Source of the DNA: Uliginosibacterium paludis
GTDB lineage: Bacteria; Pseudomonadota; Gammaproteobacteria; Burkholderiales; Rhodocyclaceae
Assembly: GCF_039631355.1 (NCBI RefSeq)
Contig: NZ_JBDIVF010000001.1
Span: 744,001-808,000 of the forward strand
Direction: 5' to 3'
Length of the DNA: 64,000 nt
Shown: piece by piece, positions 16,775 through 24,700 of the stretch
How the letters are laid out: each line of letters starts with the position of its first letter
Numbering within the stretch: the stretch's first letter is position 1
The notes under the pieces: generated by a model
What the model was told of the DNA's origin: nothing
Database searches by the model: none
The model's input: only the letters and a program-made list of their open reading frames with translations
Position numbers and translations under genes: made by a program

Positions 16775-17389
16775 ATGAAACTGCGCCCCCTGATCCTGGC
16801 CGTGGCAACGGCCAGCCTGCTCCAGGCCTGTGTTCCCCTGATCGTCGGCGGCGTGGCCGGTGGCGTGGTCACCGCCATCGATCGCCGCACCTATGGCGAA
16901 CAGTTCCGCGACACCGAAATCGAACGCACCTTCAATCACAATTTCTCGAAGGAGCTCGAAGCAAGGACCGCGGTATCCGGTCATGCCTTCAATAGATGGA
17001 TGCTCCTGACCGGTCAGGCCATCGATGAAAAGGCGAAGGCTGAAGTCGAAGCGCTTGCGCGCAGCGTGCCGAATGTCCGCGAGGTCTACAACGAGATCAC
17101 CATCGGCTACCCGGCCTCCTTCACCACCCGAGCCAATGACCGTCTCGTAGCGTCCAATCTCAAGGCCCGCCTCCTGGACGCGAAGGAAGTCTCGGCCATC
17201 CATGTCAACGTCATTTGTGAAGGAGGCACGGCATATCTGATGGGCATGCTGACCGACGCCGAGGCACGTGTCGCCATCACCATCGCCCGCAGCACGCAGG
17301 GCGTTGCCAAGGTCGTGAGCCTGATCGAGATCATTACGCCTGAGGTCGCGCGTCAGCGCACGATGCAGACCGAGCCCGCCAAGAACTGA
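16775..17389 (+). CDS. dolP: BON-domain outer-membrane lipoprotein (DolP/YraP)
   Basis: Lipoprotein of 204 residues. The lipobox LLQAC puts the lipidated cysteine near residue 20. Two BON domains follow, each about 65 residues, including RWMLLTGQAIDEKAKAEVE...NVREVYNEI and GTAYLMGMLTDAEARVAITIA...VAKVVSLIEII. E. coli DolP has the same layout and supports outer-membrane integrity at division sites. The gene is 1 bp after diaA, as in the E. coli diaA-dolP pair. Confidence 0.9.
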   Translation: MKLRPLILAVATASLLQACVPLIVGGVAGGVVTAIDRRTYGEQFRDTEIERTFNHNFSKELEARTAVSGHAFNRWMLLTGQAIDEKAKAEVEALARSVPNVREVYNEITIGYPASFTTRANDRLVASNLKARLLDAKEVSAIHVNVICEGGTAYLMGMLTDAEARVAITIARSTQGVAKVVSLIEIITPEVARQRTMQTEPAKN

Positions 17390-17410
17390 ACCGGCACCGG
17401 ATTGAAGAGA

Positions 17411-17443
17411 AAAACAAAAGGCGCCTGAGCGCCCTTTGTTTTT
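17411..17443. terminator. Bidirectional terminator between dolP and the sensor kinase gene
   Basis: AAAACAAAAGGCGC pairs with GCGCCCTTTGTTTT (14 bp, one wobble) around CTGA. The A-rich and T-rich flanks make it work for both converging genes. Confidence 0.9.
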
Positions 17444-17467
17444 CCGGAAACCTTCCGGGCGCCGTCT

Positions 17468-18400
17468 TCAGGCCCTGTCCAGCTCCAGCCGGAACACGCT
17501 TCCCCGCCCCGCACGGGACGCAAAACCAAGACGCCCGCCCATGTAGCTTGCACAGCGTTCAGCCACCACCAGGCCCAGCCCGCGATCAACAAGCTCCTGA
17601 CCATAACGCCCGCCAGGCTTGAGAACGTCGCCGAAAAGCTCGGGCGGAATGCCGGGGCTGCTGTCCCAGACTTCAATTACGGCCTTGCCGTGCCGACGCC
17701 TGCACCCCACGACCACGCCACCTTCCCGCGTTGTGCGCAGGGCATGCTGGACCAAACGCTCAAGCGCCCGCCCGAGCAGAACCGCGTCAGCCTTCACCGC
17801 CAGCCGGCTGGGGATGTGCCGCACATGCAGCCCGCGCTCCTGCGCGTCATCGAGATGCGCACTCACCACCGCAGACATGAACGCCTCGACCACCAGCACC
17901 TCGATGGCCGGGGTCTGCCTGCCCGACTCGAGACGTGCTATCGCAAAGACCGCTTCGATCTGTTCGGACAATTGTTCGACCGCCGATTCGATGCCACTCA
18001 CGAGTTTGCGCGAGGCCTCGGGCAAAGCGTGTGCAGACAGCGTCGCCGCGAAGAGTCCGGCCGCCTGGACCGGCTGGCGAAGGTCGTGCGACATGCTGCT
18101 CAGAAACAACACGCCGGCATCGGCACGATGATCGGATATTGCGGCAGCCTGAACCGGCTGCACCGTTTGGGGTACGGCGGGCGTGACGGCGGGAGCAGCT
18201 TGCAAGCCCGCAAGCTGCTGCTCCAGCAAGAACCAGACTACTCCGAAAAGCGCCCCGCAGAGCGCAAGCGGCAGCGCACCACTCGCCCGATCGAAAAGCG
18301 CGGCCAGCAAACCAAGCACCGACAAGGCCAGGCCGGTGGCAAGGAGGCAGCGCATGCGGGTCATGAAGCGTGCCGCAATCGCGGCACGTGTGTCATGCAT
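17468..18400 (-). CDS. Sensor histidine kinase with degenerate N-box
   Basis: Membrane kinase of 310 residues. Two helices lie at about 17-36 and 42-60 with almost no periplasmic loop, so the signal is probably sensed in or near the membrane. The dimerisation/phosphoacceptor helix has MSHDLRQPVQA with H105. The ATPase domain keeps DSSPGIP (G1, D246) and GLGL (G2). However, the N-box reads RLVQHALRTT where kinases have N-x-x-x-N-A, so both conserved asparagines are replaced (R215, H219). Its start overlaps the response-regulator stop by 8 bp. Confidence 0.82.
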   Translation of the reverse strand: MHDTRAAIAARFMTRMRCLLATGLALSVLGLLAALFDRASGALPLALCGALFGVVWFLLEQQLAGLQAAPAVTPAVPQTVQPVQAAAISDHRADAGVLFLSSMSHDLRQPVQAAGLFAATLSAHALPEASRKLVSGIESAVEQLSEQIEAVFAIARLESGRQTPAIEVLVVEAFMSAVVSAHLDDAQERGLHVRHIPSRLAVKADAVLLGRALERLVQHALRTTREGGVVVGCRRRHGKAVIEVWDSSPGIPPELFGDVLKPGGRYGQELVDRGLGLVVAERCASYMGGRLGFASRAGRGSVFRLELDRA

Positions 18401-19040
18401 CTTCCGGTGGCATCGAAAGATTGAGGGTCTGACCGACCAAAATCGCTTGCGAGCGCGTATTGACGCCCAGCACGTGGTAGACCGAAGTCAGGTGCATTTT
18501 CACGGTGCGCTCGGAAAGATCGAGACGCTGCGCGATTTCCTTGTTGGAAAGACCTTCCATCAGGCAGCACAGCACCCGCTCCTGCTTGGGGCTCAGCTTC
18601 GGGCGAGGACGGGACTCGCCGTTACCGCGAGCACGCTCGGCATGATCGTCATAGAAGCGACGGCCCGCCAGCAACGCGCGGACACCATCGACCAGTGCGG
18701 CGGGATCCATGGACTTGGAGAGGAAGCCATCCGCATCCGCCTCGCGTGCCAGCTGGCGATAGATCGGCGCATCCTGACCGGAGAAGATCGCGACCGGCAC
18801 GCCGGGCACTTCGCGACGCAACAGGCTCATGAGACGCAACCCGTCGCTGTCGGGAAGCTTCAGGTCCAGCAGGACCAGATGGAAGGTACGACCGGCTCGC
18901 AACGCTGATACCGCCTCCTGAGCCGATGCAGCACAGACGATTTCCCCGCCGGCAAGCAGCGGTTCGAGCATGGACTTGAGTGCATGCTGCAGAAGTGCAT
19001 GGTCGTCGACCAGCAGGATGTTGCGCGCAAATACGTTCAT
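18393..19040 (-). CDS. LuxR-type response regulator (NarL family)
   Basis: Receiver-HTH regulator of 215 residues. The receiver domain (about 7-122) has the acidic pair D12-D13, the phospho-acceptor D59 in VLLDLKLPD and K in GFLSKSM. The C-terminal LuxR helix-turn-helix is LSPKQERVLCCLMEGLSNKEIAQRLDLSERTVKMHL. The ATG at 19040 follows a GGAG site. It is the first gene of the pair and overlaps the kinase gene. Targets are unknown; the fatty-acid operon lies immediately upstream on the same strand. Confidence 0.9.
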   Translation of the reverse strand: MNVFARNILLVDDHALLQHALKSMLEPLLAGGEIVCAASAQEAVSALRAGRTFHLVLLDLKLPDSDGLRLMSLLRREVPGVPVAIFSGQDAPIYRQLAREADADGFLSKSMDPAALVDGVRALLAGRRFYDDHAERARGNGESRPRPKLSPKQERVLCCLMEGLSNKEIAQRLDLSERTVKMHLTSVYHVLGVNTRSQAILVGQTLNLSMPPEDA

Positions 19041-19133
19041 AAGCTCCACCAGTCTGTCTTTGCCGAGCCGGGCTGTACTTTGCAACCCGCATTGAATATA
19101 TGCCCGAAAGGTTACCGCAATTTGCAGGAACGC

Positions 19134-19568
19134 CTATAGGGACTTCACTGTCGCCGACAAACGCGAATAGAGCTTCCGGAGCACCCAGCCAAGCAGCGGA
19201 ATGCCCATGAACAGGGCCTTTGCGGGGTCCCAGTAATCTTCGTGGCGGCAAACCTGCCCATTCGGGTCAAACCCGATACAACTCACTCCTTGTATCTCGA
19301 AAGCAACGTCCTGGCGCCGGAAGTTCATCTGCCACCGCAGCATTGCACTCGCTTCACCCCGGCAGCATTCGACCACCTTGAAGCGCGGCGCGTCGAGTTC
19401 CTCGAACATCGCCAGGAAAATGCCTTCAATCGCCTTCACCCCTCGCACATCATTGAAGGGGTCGATGAAACGGGCATCCGGTGCGTAAAACACGGCCGCC
19501 CGGCTCACCGAGCCGGGCGAAAGCGTCTGATACCAGTCGATCAGATCCGCCAGCATTGCATCGCTCAT
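19134..19568 (-). CDS. NTF2-like (SnoaL-type) protein
   Basis: A 144-residue protein with the cone-like NTF2 fold. Visible features are LIDWYQTLSPGSVSRAAVFYAPDARFIDPFNDVRGVKAI and the C-terminal CRHEDYWDPAKALF. Members act as small-molecule isomerases, hydrolases or binding proteins. Its start overlaps the short-chain dehydrogenase stop (ATGA). Co-occurrence with SDR, DUF3833, MFS, CFA-synthase and DUF1365 genes suggests a step in making or handling a modified fatty acid. The exact reaction is unknown. Confidence 0.75.
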   Translation of the reverse strand: MSDAMLADLIDWYQTLSPGSVSRAAVFYAPDARFIDPFNDVRGVKAIEGIFLAMFEELDAPRFKVVECCRGEASAMLRWQMNFRRQDVAFEIQGVSCIGFDPNGQVCRHEDYWDPAKALFMGIPLLGWVLRKLYSRLSATVKSL

Positions 19569-20338
19569 TGACCAAGCCTTCCTGCAAGGGCGAAATGGAT
19601 GCGCACCGGCAGGATACGCAAGAGTTTGAGGAAACGGGAAAAGCGCTTGGGAAAATGGATTTCGAACTCGCCACGCGCGAGCCCTGCCACGATCTCGCAG
19701 GCGGCCTCCCGGGCACTGATCAGGGCAGGCATGTGAAAGGTATTGCGCGCCGTCAGCGGTGTTGCCACGAACCCGGGGCTGACCAGGCTGACCGCTATCC
19801 CCTTCGGCAGAAGATCCATGTACAGCGTCTCCGCGAAGCTGATCAGCGCAGCCTTGGAGGGGCCATAGACTGCCGCATTCGGCAGCCCGCGATAGCCGGC
19901 CACGCTGCCAACGATGACCAGATGCCCCCGTCCGGCAGCCAGCATGCCGGGCAGGACCGTCGCGACGCCATCCATGACGCCGAGCAGATTGACCGACAGC
20001 GTGCGGCGGATGGTCTCCGGCGTCAGCTCCCAGGCGCGCAGCGGCTCGTAGGTGCCCGCATTGAAAACGACCAGCTCCGGCCCTCCCTCTTCCGGCCAGG
20101 CCTGCCCGGCCGCGGCCGCCCAAGCCGCAGAATCGGTCACGTCAAAGGGCACGGCTTCCGCATGCCCAAGCTCCAGCGCCAGCCTCTGCAGCGCCTCCCT
20201 GCCCCGTGCAGAGAGCAGCAGTCTTGCGCCGCGGGACGCCAGTTCGCGTGCCAGTGCCTCGCCGATACCGGTCGAAGCTCCCACGATCCAGACTCTTTTC
20301 CCCTGCCAGTCAGGCACTTTCGGATTGAGCGATTTCAT
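19565..20338 (-). CDS. Short-chain dehydrogenase/reductase of the fatty-acid cluster
   Basis: A 257-residue SDR. The nucleotide loop is VGASTGIGEALA, the structural motif is FNAGTYE, the catalytic serine is in IVGSVAGYRG, and the YxxxK pair is YGPSK. SPGFVATPLT follows. The last 30 residues are basic and hydrophobic (RFSRFLKLLRILPVRIHFAL), suggesting membrane attachment, which suits a lipid substrate. It is separated from the DUF3833 gene by 52 bp holding a hairpin and is coupled to the NTF2-like gene. Confidence 0.85.
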   Translation of the reverse strand: MKSLNPKVPDWQGKRVWIVGASTGIGEALARELASRGARLLLSARGREALQRLALELGHAEAVPFDVTDSAAWAAAAGQAWPEEGGPELVVFNAGTYEPLRAWELTPETIRRTLSVNLLGVMDGVATVLPGMLAAGRGHLVIVGSVAGYRGLPNAAVYGPSKAALISFAETLYMDLLPKGIAVSLVSPGFVATPLTARNTFHMPALISAREAACEIVAGLARGEFEIHFPKRFSRFLKLLRILPVRIHFALAGRLGQ

Positions 20339-20360
20339 TGCTGCGTTTCCGTCGGAACTC

Positions 20361-20378
20361 CCGGGGTGCGAACCCCGG
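20361..20378 (-). promoter_or_regulatory. Intercistronic hairpin in the fatty-acid operon
   Basis: CCGGGGT/ACCCCGG arms form a perfect 7-bp stem with a 4-base loop between the DUF3833 and SDR genes. There is no T tract, so it is more likely an RNA-processing or stability element than a terminator. Confidence 0.45.
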
Positions 20379-20390
20379 CATGCCGGCTCT

Positions 20391-20924
20391 TCAATCCTGC
20401 CGGGTAAAGGAGAGGGTGACCTGCCCGAGCTCGAAACCGAACTTGCTCATGGCCGACCTGTTGAGCATGACCTTGTCATCCATCAGGAACATCCAGTCAT
20501 CAAAGTCGACGTGATAGACCTTGCCGTCCACCGGCAGGGCCAGCACATATCGCCAGCGCAGCGCATTGCCAGCGAGCTCGCCGCGGGCTTCACCGACCAC
20601 GTCATCCGCCCGCCCGGTGTAGCTGCCATCGGCCTGCCGCACGAGCGTCCAGACGCGGCGCTGCTTCGTGCCGTCGGAATACGTGAAATCCTCGTCCAGC
20701 GTACCAACATCACCTTTCCATGACGCCTGGATGATCACCTTGAATCGCTTGACCACACGCCCGGAGCGGTCCTGAAACATGCCCTGCGCATCGAGCCGCC
20801 CCTTGAAGTATTCCTGCAGGTCCAGGCGTGGCGTCTCTGCGCGGTAGTCGCTCACTTCCACGCCGGCGCAACCGGTCAGCAGCAGCGCTCCGAACGCCGC
20901 AGCCAGCATCTTCTTCAGCTTCAT
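20391..20924 (-). CDS. DUF3833 family lipoprotein
   Basis: A 177-residue lipoprotein: LLLTGCAG gives a lipidated cysteine near residue 19. The rest has DUF3833 features (LDLQEYFKGRLDAQGMFQDRSGRVVKRF, DEDFTYSDGTKQRRVWTL, VDFDDWMFLMDDKVMLNRSAMSKFGFELG). It probably sits in the outer membrane facing the periplasm. Its function is unknown, but it is a recurrent partner of CFA-synthase/DUF1365/SDR clusters. Its start overlaps the MFS stop by 4 bp. Confidence 0.85.
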   Translation of the reverse strand: MKLKKMLAAAFGALLLTGCAGVEVSDYRAETPRLDLQEYFKGRLDAQGMFQDRSGRVVKRFKVIIQASWKGDVGTLDEDFTYSDGTKQRRVWTLVRQADGSYTGRADDVVGEARGELAGNALRWRYVLALPVDGKVYHVDFDDWMFLMDDKVMLNRSAMSKFGFELGQVTLSFTRQD

Positions 20925-22183
20925 GATTCACGCTCCCTGCGCGCCAGCCGCCAGAGCAGCCCCAGCGCGACGAGTTTCAGAAAAGCCGGCACGCCGGCAT
21001 ATACCCAGGCCAGGGCTGCATGCCCGGCCTGACCTGCCGCACCCGGCACGTATCCCAGCCAGCCCAGCAAGGGCAGCGCGCAACCGGCCGCCAGCGCGAG
21101 ATTCAGCTTGGCCATGAAATTCCACCAGCCGAAACAGCTTCCCGCACCGATCCGCTCGCGTTCGACCAGGTCTGCCAGCATCGAGGCCGGCAAAGCGAGG
21201 TCGGCGCCCAGGGCCAGCCCGGAGAGCAGGCAGACAATGGCGAAGGACACGGTATCCCCCGGCCCGAGCGCACCTGCGCCCGCAAAGCTCAGGACCGCCA
21301 GCAGCATTCCCGCCCCCCAGGCAAAGGCCTTGCCGCGTCGCCGGGCAAACCAGACCCAGAACGGCAGGCCCGCCGCGCCGGCAACGAAGTACAGACCGAG
21401 AAAGAGACCGGTGTAGTTGCCGGCCTGAAGGACGTCTGCAACGAAGAACAGCACCAGTGAAGCGGGAATCGCCGCGGCGATGCCACTGAAGGCGAAGACC
21501 CGCAGCAAGCTGCGAAACGCCGGAGCCCGGAGGGCGTCGAAGACCTGCCCTGTTGCCTGACTCACCGGTCGTGCGACCGGCTGCAAACGCCAGATCGCCA
21601 TCACACCGGCCAGCAGGCCCAGGGCGAATACGACTCTCAACTGGGCCAGCCCCTCCGAGAGTGATGACGAAAGCATGCCCGGCAGAATCGCCGCAAGCAG
21701 CACTCCCGCCAGCGCGAAGCCTTCCCTCGCCGCGGCAAGGCGTGTGCGCTGATGCGGATCGAGCGCAAGCTCGGCCCCCAGCGCATGATGATTCACGCTG
21801 GCCAGCGAGTAGCCCAGATAGACCAGGAAGAGCATGCCAAGCAGCCAAAGGCTCGCGGACGGTCCCTGCGGCGGCGCCAGCAAGCCGGCGTAACCGGTGA
21901 TCAGCATCGGAACGGCGGCGGCAATTGCGTAGCGGCGAACCCCACGGCGATCACTCCACCAACCGATCAGTGGATCAGTAAAGGCGTCCCATGCCCGCGC
22001 GATCAACAGCAAGGTGCCGATGCTCGCCAGGGACAGCCCCGCCTCGGCATACAGGCCCGGCAGATGAACGTAGATCGGCAGCGCGACAAATGCCAGAGGC
22101 ATGCCGAGCAGGCCGTAGCTGACGAGCGCGCCCGTCCGGATGGCCCCTCCGGACGCCGGGACGGCCGCCGAAAGCACACTCAT
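20921..22183 (-). CDS. MFS transporter (glycoside/cation symporter-like)
   Basis: Membrane protein of 420 residues with about twelve helices. LIARAWDAFTDPLIGWWSDRRGVRRY between helices 2 and 3 is the MFS/GPH signature. In this conserved gene cluster a transporter of this type sits with lipid-modifying enzymes, so a lysolipid or modified fatty acid may be the cargo; that is inference. It overlaps the chalcone-isomerase-like gene and the DUF3833 gene by 4 bp each. Confidence 0.83.
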   Translation of the reverse strand: MSVLSAAVPASGGAIRTGALVSYGLLGMPLAFVALPIYVHLPGLYAEAGLSLASIGTLLLIARAWDAFTDPLIGWWSDRRGVRRYAIAAAVPMLITGYAGLLAPPQGPSASLWLLGMLFLVYLGYSLASVNHHALGAELALDPHQRTRLAAAREGFALAGVLLAAILPGMLSSSLSEGLAQLRVVFALGLLAGVMAIWRLQPVARPVSQATGQVFDALRAPAFRSLLRVFAFSGIAAAIPASLVLFFVADVLQAGNYTGLFLGLYFVAGAAGLPFWVWFARRRGKAFAWGAGMLLAVLSFAGAGALGPGDTVSFAIVCLLSGLALGADLALPASMLADLVERERIGAGSCFGWWNFMAKLNLALAAGCALPLLGWLGYVPGAAGQAGHAALAWVYAGVPAFLKLVALGLLWRLARRERES

Positions 22184-22692
22184 GGGAGCCCCAGCAGGCG
22201 GGCCCTGAGAGCGGGCTCGCGGGTCCGTGGGTCCAGCCAGATGGCGAAGAAGGCCCGCGCAAAATCGGCATCCGGAATGTCGGCCCGCAGGCGTCCGGCG
22301 GACCAGAACTGCACCCGTCCGGCAGGCAGGCTGACGCCGGTGATGCTGTCGCCTTCACGCACGTCCGGAAACGCCTGTTCCATCCAGGCACGCCAGCGTG
22401 CGAGCTTGGCTTCGTCGTTCGTACCGAGCCGGCGCAGCTCGTCCATGCTGGCCTCCACGATGCGCGCCGACGGAATGCTGCGGGCATAGGTCAGGGTGAG
22501 GGCGAAGGGTTGTTCCAGCGCGAAGGATTCCGCACCGGACCAGAGGCTGGCCTGATAGAGGCGAAGCCCGAACCAGCGCATCTCGCCCTGGCCCAGCAGA
22601 TGCCAGCGCTCCGCCCCCGGCAGCCCGGGCGGCGACGAGGCTGCCGCGAGCGTGGCGGCGAGGAGCAGCAGGCAGGCCAGCAGCGGTTTCAC
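22180..22692 (-). CDS. Chalcone-isomerase-like periplasmic protein
   Basis: A 170-residue protein with an N-terminal signal peptide (KPLLACLLLLAATLAAA). The mature part has the bacterial chalcone-isomerase-like pattern: GQGEMRWFGLRLYQASLWSG, LTLTYARSIPSARIVEASMDELRRLG and WLDPRTREPALRARLLG. Eukaryotic relatives include fatty-acid-binding proteins, which suits this cluster. The start is GTG at 22692, overlapping the CFA-synthase stop in GTGA. No ATG lies near the conserved start of the signal peptide. Confidence 0.78.
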   Translation of the reverse strand: MKPLLACLLLLAATLAAASSPPGLPGAERWHLLGQGEMRWFGLRLYQASLWSGAESFALEQPFALTLTYARSIPSARIVEASMDELRRLGTNDEAKLARWRAWMEQAFPDVREGDSITGVSLPAGRVQFWSAGRLRADIPDADFARAFFAIWLDPRTREPALRARLLGLP

Positions 22693-23939
22693 GGCGTGCC
22701 CCGCGCGCTCAGCACGTACTGCCAGACGTCGGTGTTGCGGGCATTGAAGCCAGCCTCGCAATAGGCCAGGTAGAAACGCCACATGCGCATGAAGGTTTCG
22801 TCGAAGCCCTGGGCGCGCACTGCGTCCGCCTTCGCGTCGAAGCGTGTCAGCCATTCACTCAGCGTGCGCGCGTAGTCGAGACCGAAAGCCTTGCTGGCCA
22901 CGATGCGGAGCCCGGCGCGATCGGCCTGATCTGAAAACGCGGACGGCGAGGGCAGCATGCCGCCCGGGAAAATATAGCGCTGGATGAAGTCGACATCCTT
23001 GCGGTAGTGCTCGAAGAGCGCATCGTCAATCGTGATCGCCTGGATCACCGCCCGGCCGCCCGGTTTCAGAAGCGCCTGCAGCTGCGAGAAGTAGGAGGGC
23101 CAGAAGGCCTCGCCTACCGCCTCGATCATCTCGATGGAAACGATGTGGTCGTATTGCCCGCGAAGATCCCGGTAGTCACAGAGCATGAAGCTGGCGCGAT
23201 CGGCAAACCCGTTGCGCTCGGCGCGGTCCCGGGCCCAGGCCAGCTGCTCGTGAGAAAGCGTGACACCGGTCACCCGCGCACCGAACTCGCGGCAAGCCAC
23301 CTCGGCCAGCCCGCCCCAGCCGCATCCGATTTCGAGCAGATGCTGACCCGGCTGTACGCCGGCACTGCGCAGGGCGTGGCGATACTTCTCGAGCTGTGCG
23401 GATTCGAAGCTGGCCTCCGGCTCCGACCACATCGCGCTGGAGTAGCTCATGGTGTCATCGAGCCAGAGCCGATAGAAATCGTTGCCAAGATCGTAATGGG
23501 CCTCGATGTTTTTCTTCGAGCCGCGTCGGGTGTTGGCGCGCAGCCGATGCCAGAGCCAGTGCCCTGCCAGTCGCCAGGCATTGCCGTGAATCGCCCGCTC
23601 GAGCACCGGGCGGTTGCGCGCCAGCAGGCTCAGCAATGCGGGCAGCCTGTCTGCCTCCCACTGCCCTGCCATGAAGGCTTCGGCAAAGCCGATGGAGCCA
23701 CTGGCCAGGATTCGCCCGAACACGGCCTCGTCATGCAGGGTCAGGGTGGCGCACTGCTCGCCGTGCCCTACGAGCCGGGCGCTGCCGTCGGGCAGACGCA
23801 GCATCAGGCTGCCTCCCTCGATGCGGTCAAGCATCGACAGCATGAGGCGCATGGCTCGCGAAGGCTTCCGGCGAGCGGAACCTGATGCTTGCGTCATGCC
23901 ATCGGCGGTAATGCTTGCGCTGCTGTTCTGGCTGTTCAT
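22689..23939 (-). CDS. cfa: Cyclopropane-fatty-acyl-phospholipid synthase family methyltransferase
   Basis: SAM-dependent enzyme of 416 residues that methylates or cyclopropanates unsaturated acyl chains in membrane phospholipids. Key blocks are HYDLGNDFYRLWLDDTMSYSSAMW, the SAM loop LEIGCGWGGLAE, SIEMIEAVG and FIQRYIFPGGMLPS. The ATG at 23939 overlaps the DUF1365 stop. Because it is clustered with a flavin oxidoreductase and DUF1365, it may make a methylated or furan-type product rather than plain cyclopropane. The reaction cannot be settled from sequence. Confidence 0.88.
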   Translation of the reverse strand: MNSQNSSASITADGMTQASGSARRKPSRAMRLMLSMLDRIEGGSLMLRLPDGSARLVGHGEQCATLTLHDEAVFGRILASGSIGFAEAFMAGQWEADRLPALLSLLARNRPVLERAIHGNAWRLAGHWLWHRLRANTRRGSKKNIEAHYDLGNDFYRLWLDDTMSYSSAMWSEPEASFESAQLEKYRHALRSAGVQPGQHLLEIGCGWGGLAEVACREFGARVTGVTLSHEQLAWARDRAERNGFADRASFMLCDYRDLRGQYDHIVSIEMIEAVGEAFWPSYFSQLQALLKPGGRAVIQAITIDDALFEHYRKDVDFIQRYIFPGGMLPSPSAFSDQADRAGLRIVASKAFGLDYARTLSEWLTRFDAKADAVRAQGFDETFMRMWRFYLAYCEAGFNARNTDVWQYVLSARGTP

Positions 23940-24700
23940 GTTCGTTCCTGGACGGGCGGAGAAGGTTTTCTGAATATCGTCACGCGACGAAGCACAAGGC
24001 GCAGCGCCTGCAGATTGATGCGGGCTACAACGCCGAAAGTGAGCAGCGGGCACCCTATCCAGGCGCGCAGCAGGCTGCCGGCAGACAGCACTTCATGGCG
24101 TCCGGACACACGGGTCGCAAGCTGGAGCAGGCCGCCGTCGAGATAATCGATGGCAACGGCGAGATGGCTGCCGTGCGTACTGAAACGGAAGCGGTACTCG
24201 CCACGCACCGGGTAGAAGGGCGACACGTGAAACACCTTGCGCGCGCGCAGTTCGTCACCTGCGCGGATCTCGCGATGGTCTTCATGGCAGATGAGGTAGT
24301 TGTGATGCTCGCCGAAGGTGTTGTTCACCTCGGCCAGCACCGCCCTCACCCGCCCTTCCTCATCAAGGCAGTACCAGAAGCTGACCGGATTGAAGACGAA
24401 GCCGAAGAGCCGCGGCAGGGTCTGCAGCAGGACGTCACCATTGCAGGCCGCTGCCAGACCGTGCCTTTGCAGGATCGCGCGGATCCAGGGCTCCAGGGGC
24501 GAACCGTCACGCGCGCCATGGTCGCGGTTGAAAAAGGAAAACAGGCGCCAGCGTTCGATGCCGAGCAAGGCGTTACCTGACTCCTTCAGGCGCGAGAGCG
24601 GCAGGCACAGCATGAAGAGCGCATAACTGAAGCGGTTGTTCACCGGCAGATGCCGCTCGTGCATGACGGCGCCGCGCAGCACGGTCGCGACCGTTTTCAC
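23936..24700 (-). CDS. DUF1365 family protein
   Basis: A 254-residue protein of DUF1365. Visible features are GAVMHERHLPVNNRFSYALFMLCLPL, FFNRDHGARDGSPLEPWIR, LLQTLPRLFGFVFNPVSFWYC, EVNNTFGEHHNYLI and KVFHVSPFYPV. Its biochemical role is not established. It almost always sits beside a flavin amine-oxidase-like protein and a CFA synthase, so it is a probable partner in fatty-acid modification. It overlaps both neighbours by 4 bp. Confidence 0.87.
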   Translation of the reverse strand: MKTVATVLRGAVMHERHLPVNNRFSYALFMLCLPLSRLKESGNALLGIERWRLFSFFNRDHGARDGSPLEPWIRAILQRHGLAAACNGDVLLQTLPRLFGFVFNPVSFWYCLDEEGRVRAVLAEVNNTFGEHHNYLICHEDHREIRAGDELRARKVFHVSPFYPVRGEYRFRFSTHGSHLAVAIDYLDGGLLQLATRVSGRHEVLSAGSLLRAWIGCPLLTFGVVARINLQALRLVLRRVTIFRKPSPPVQERT

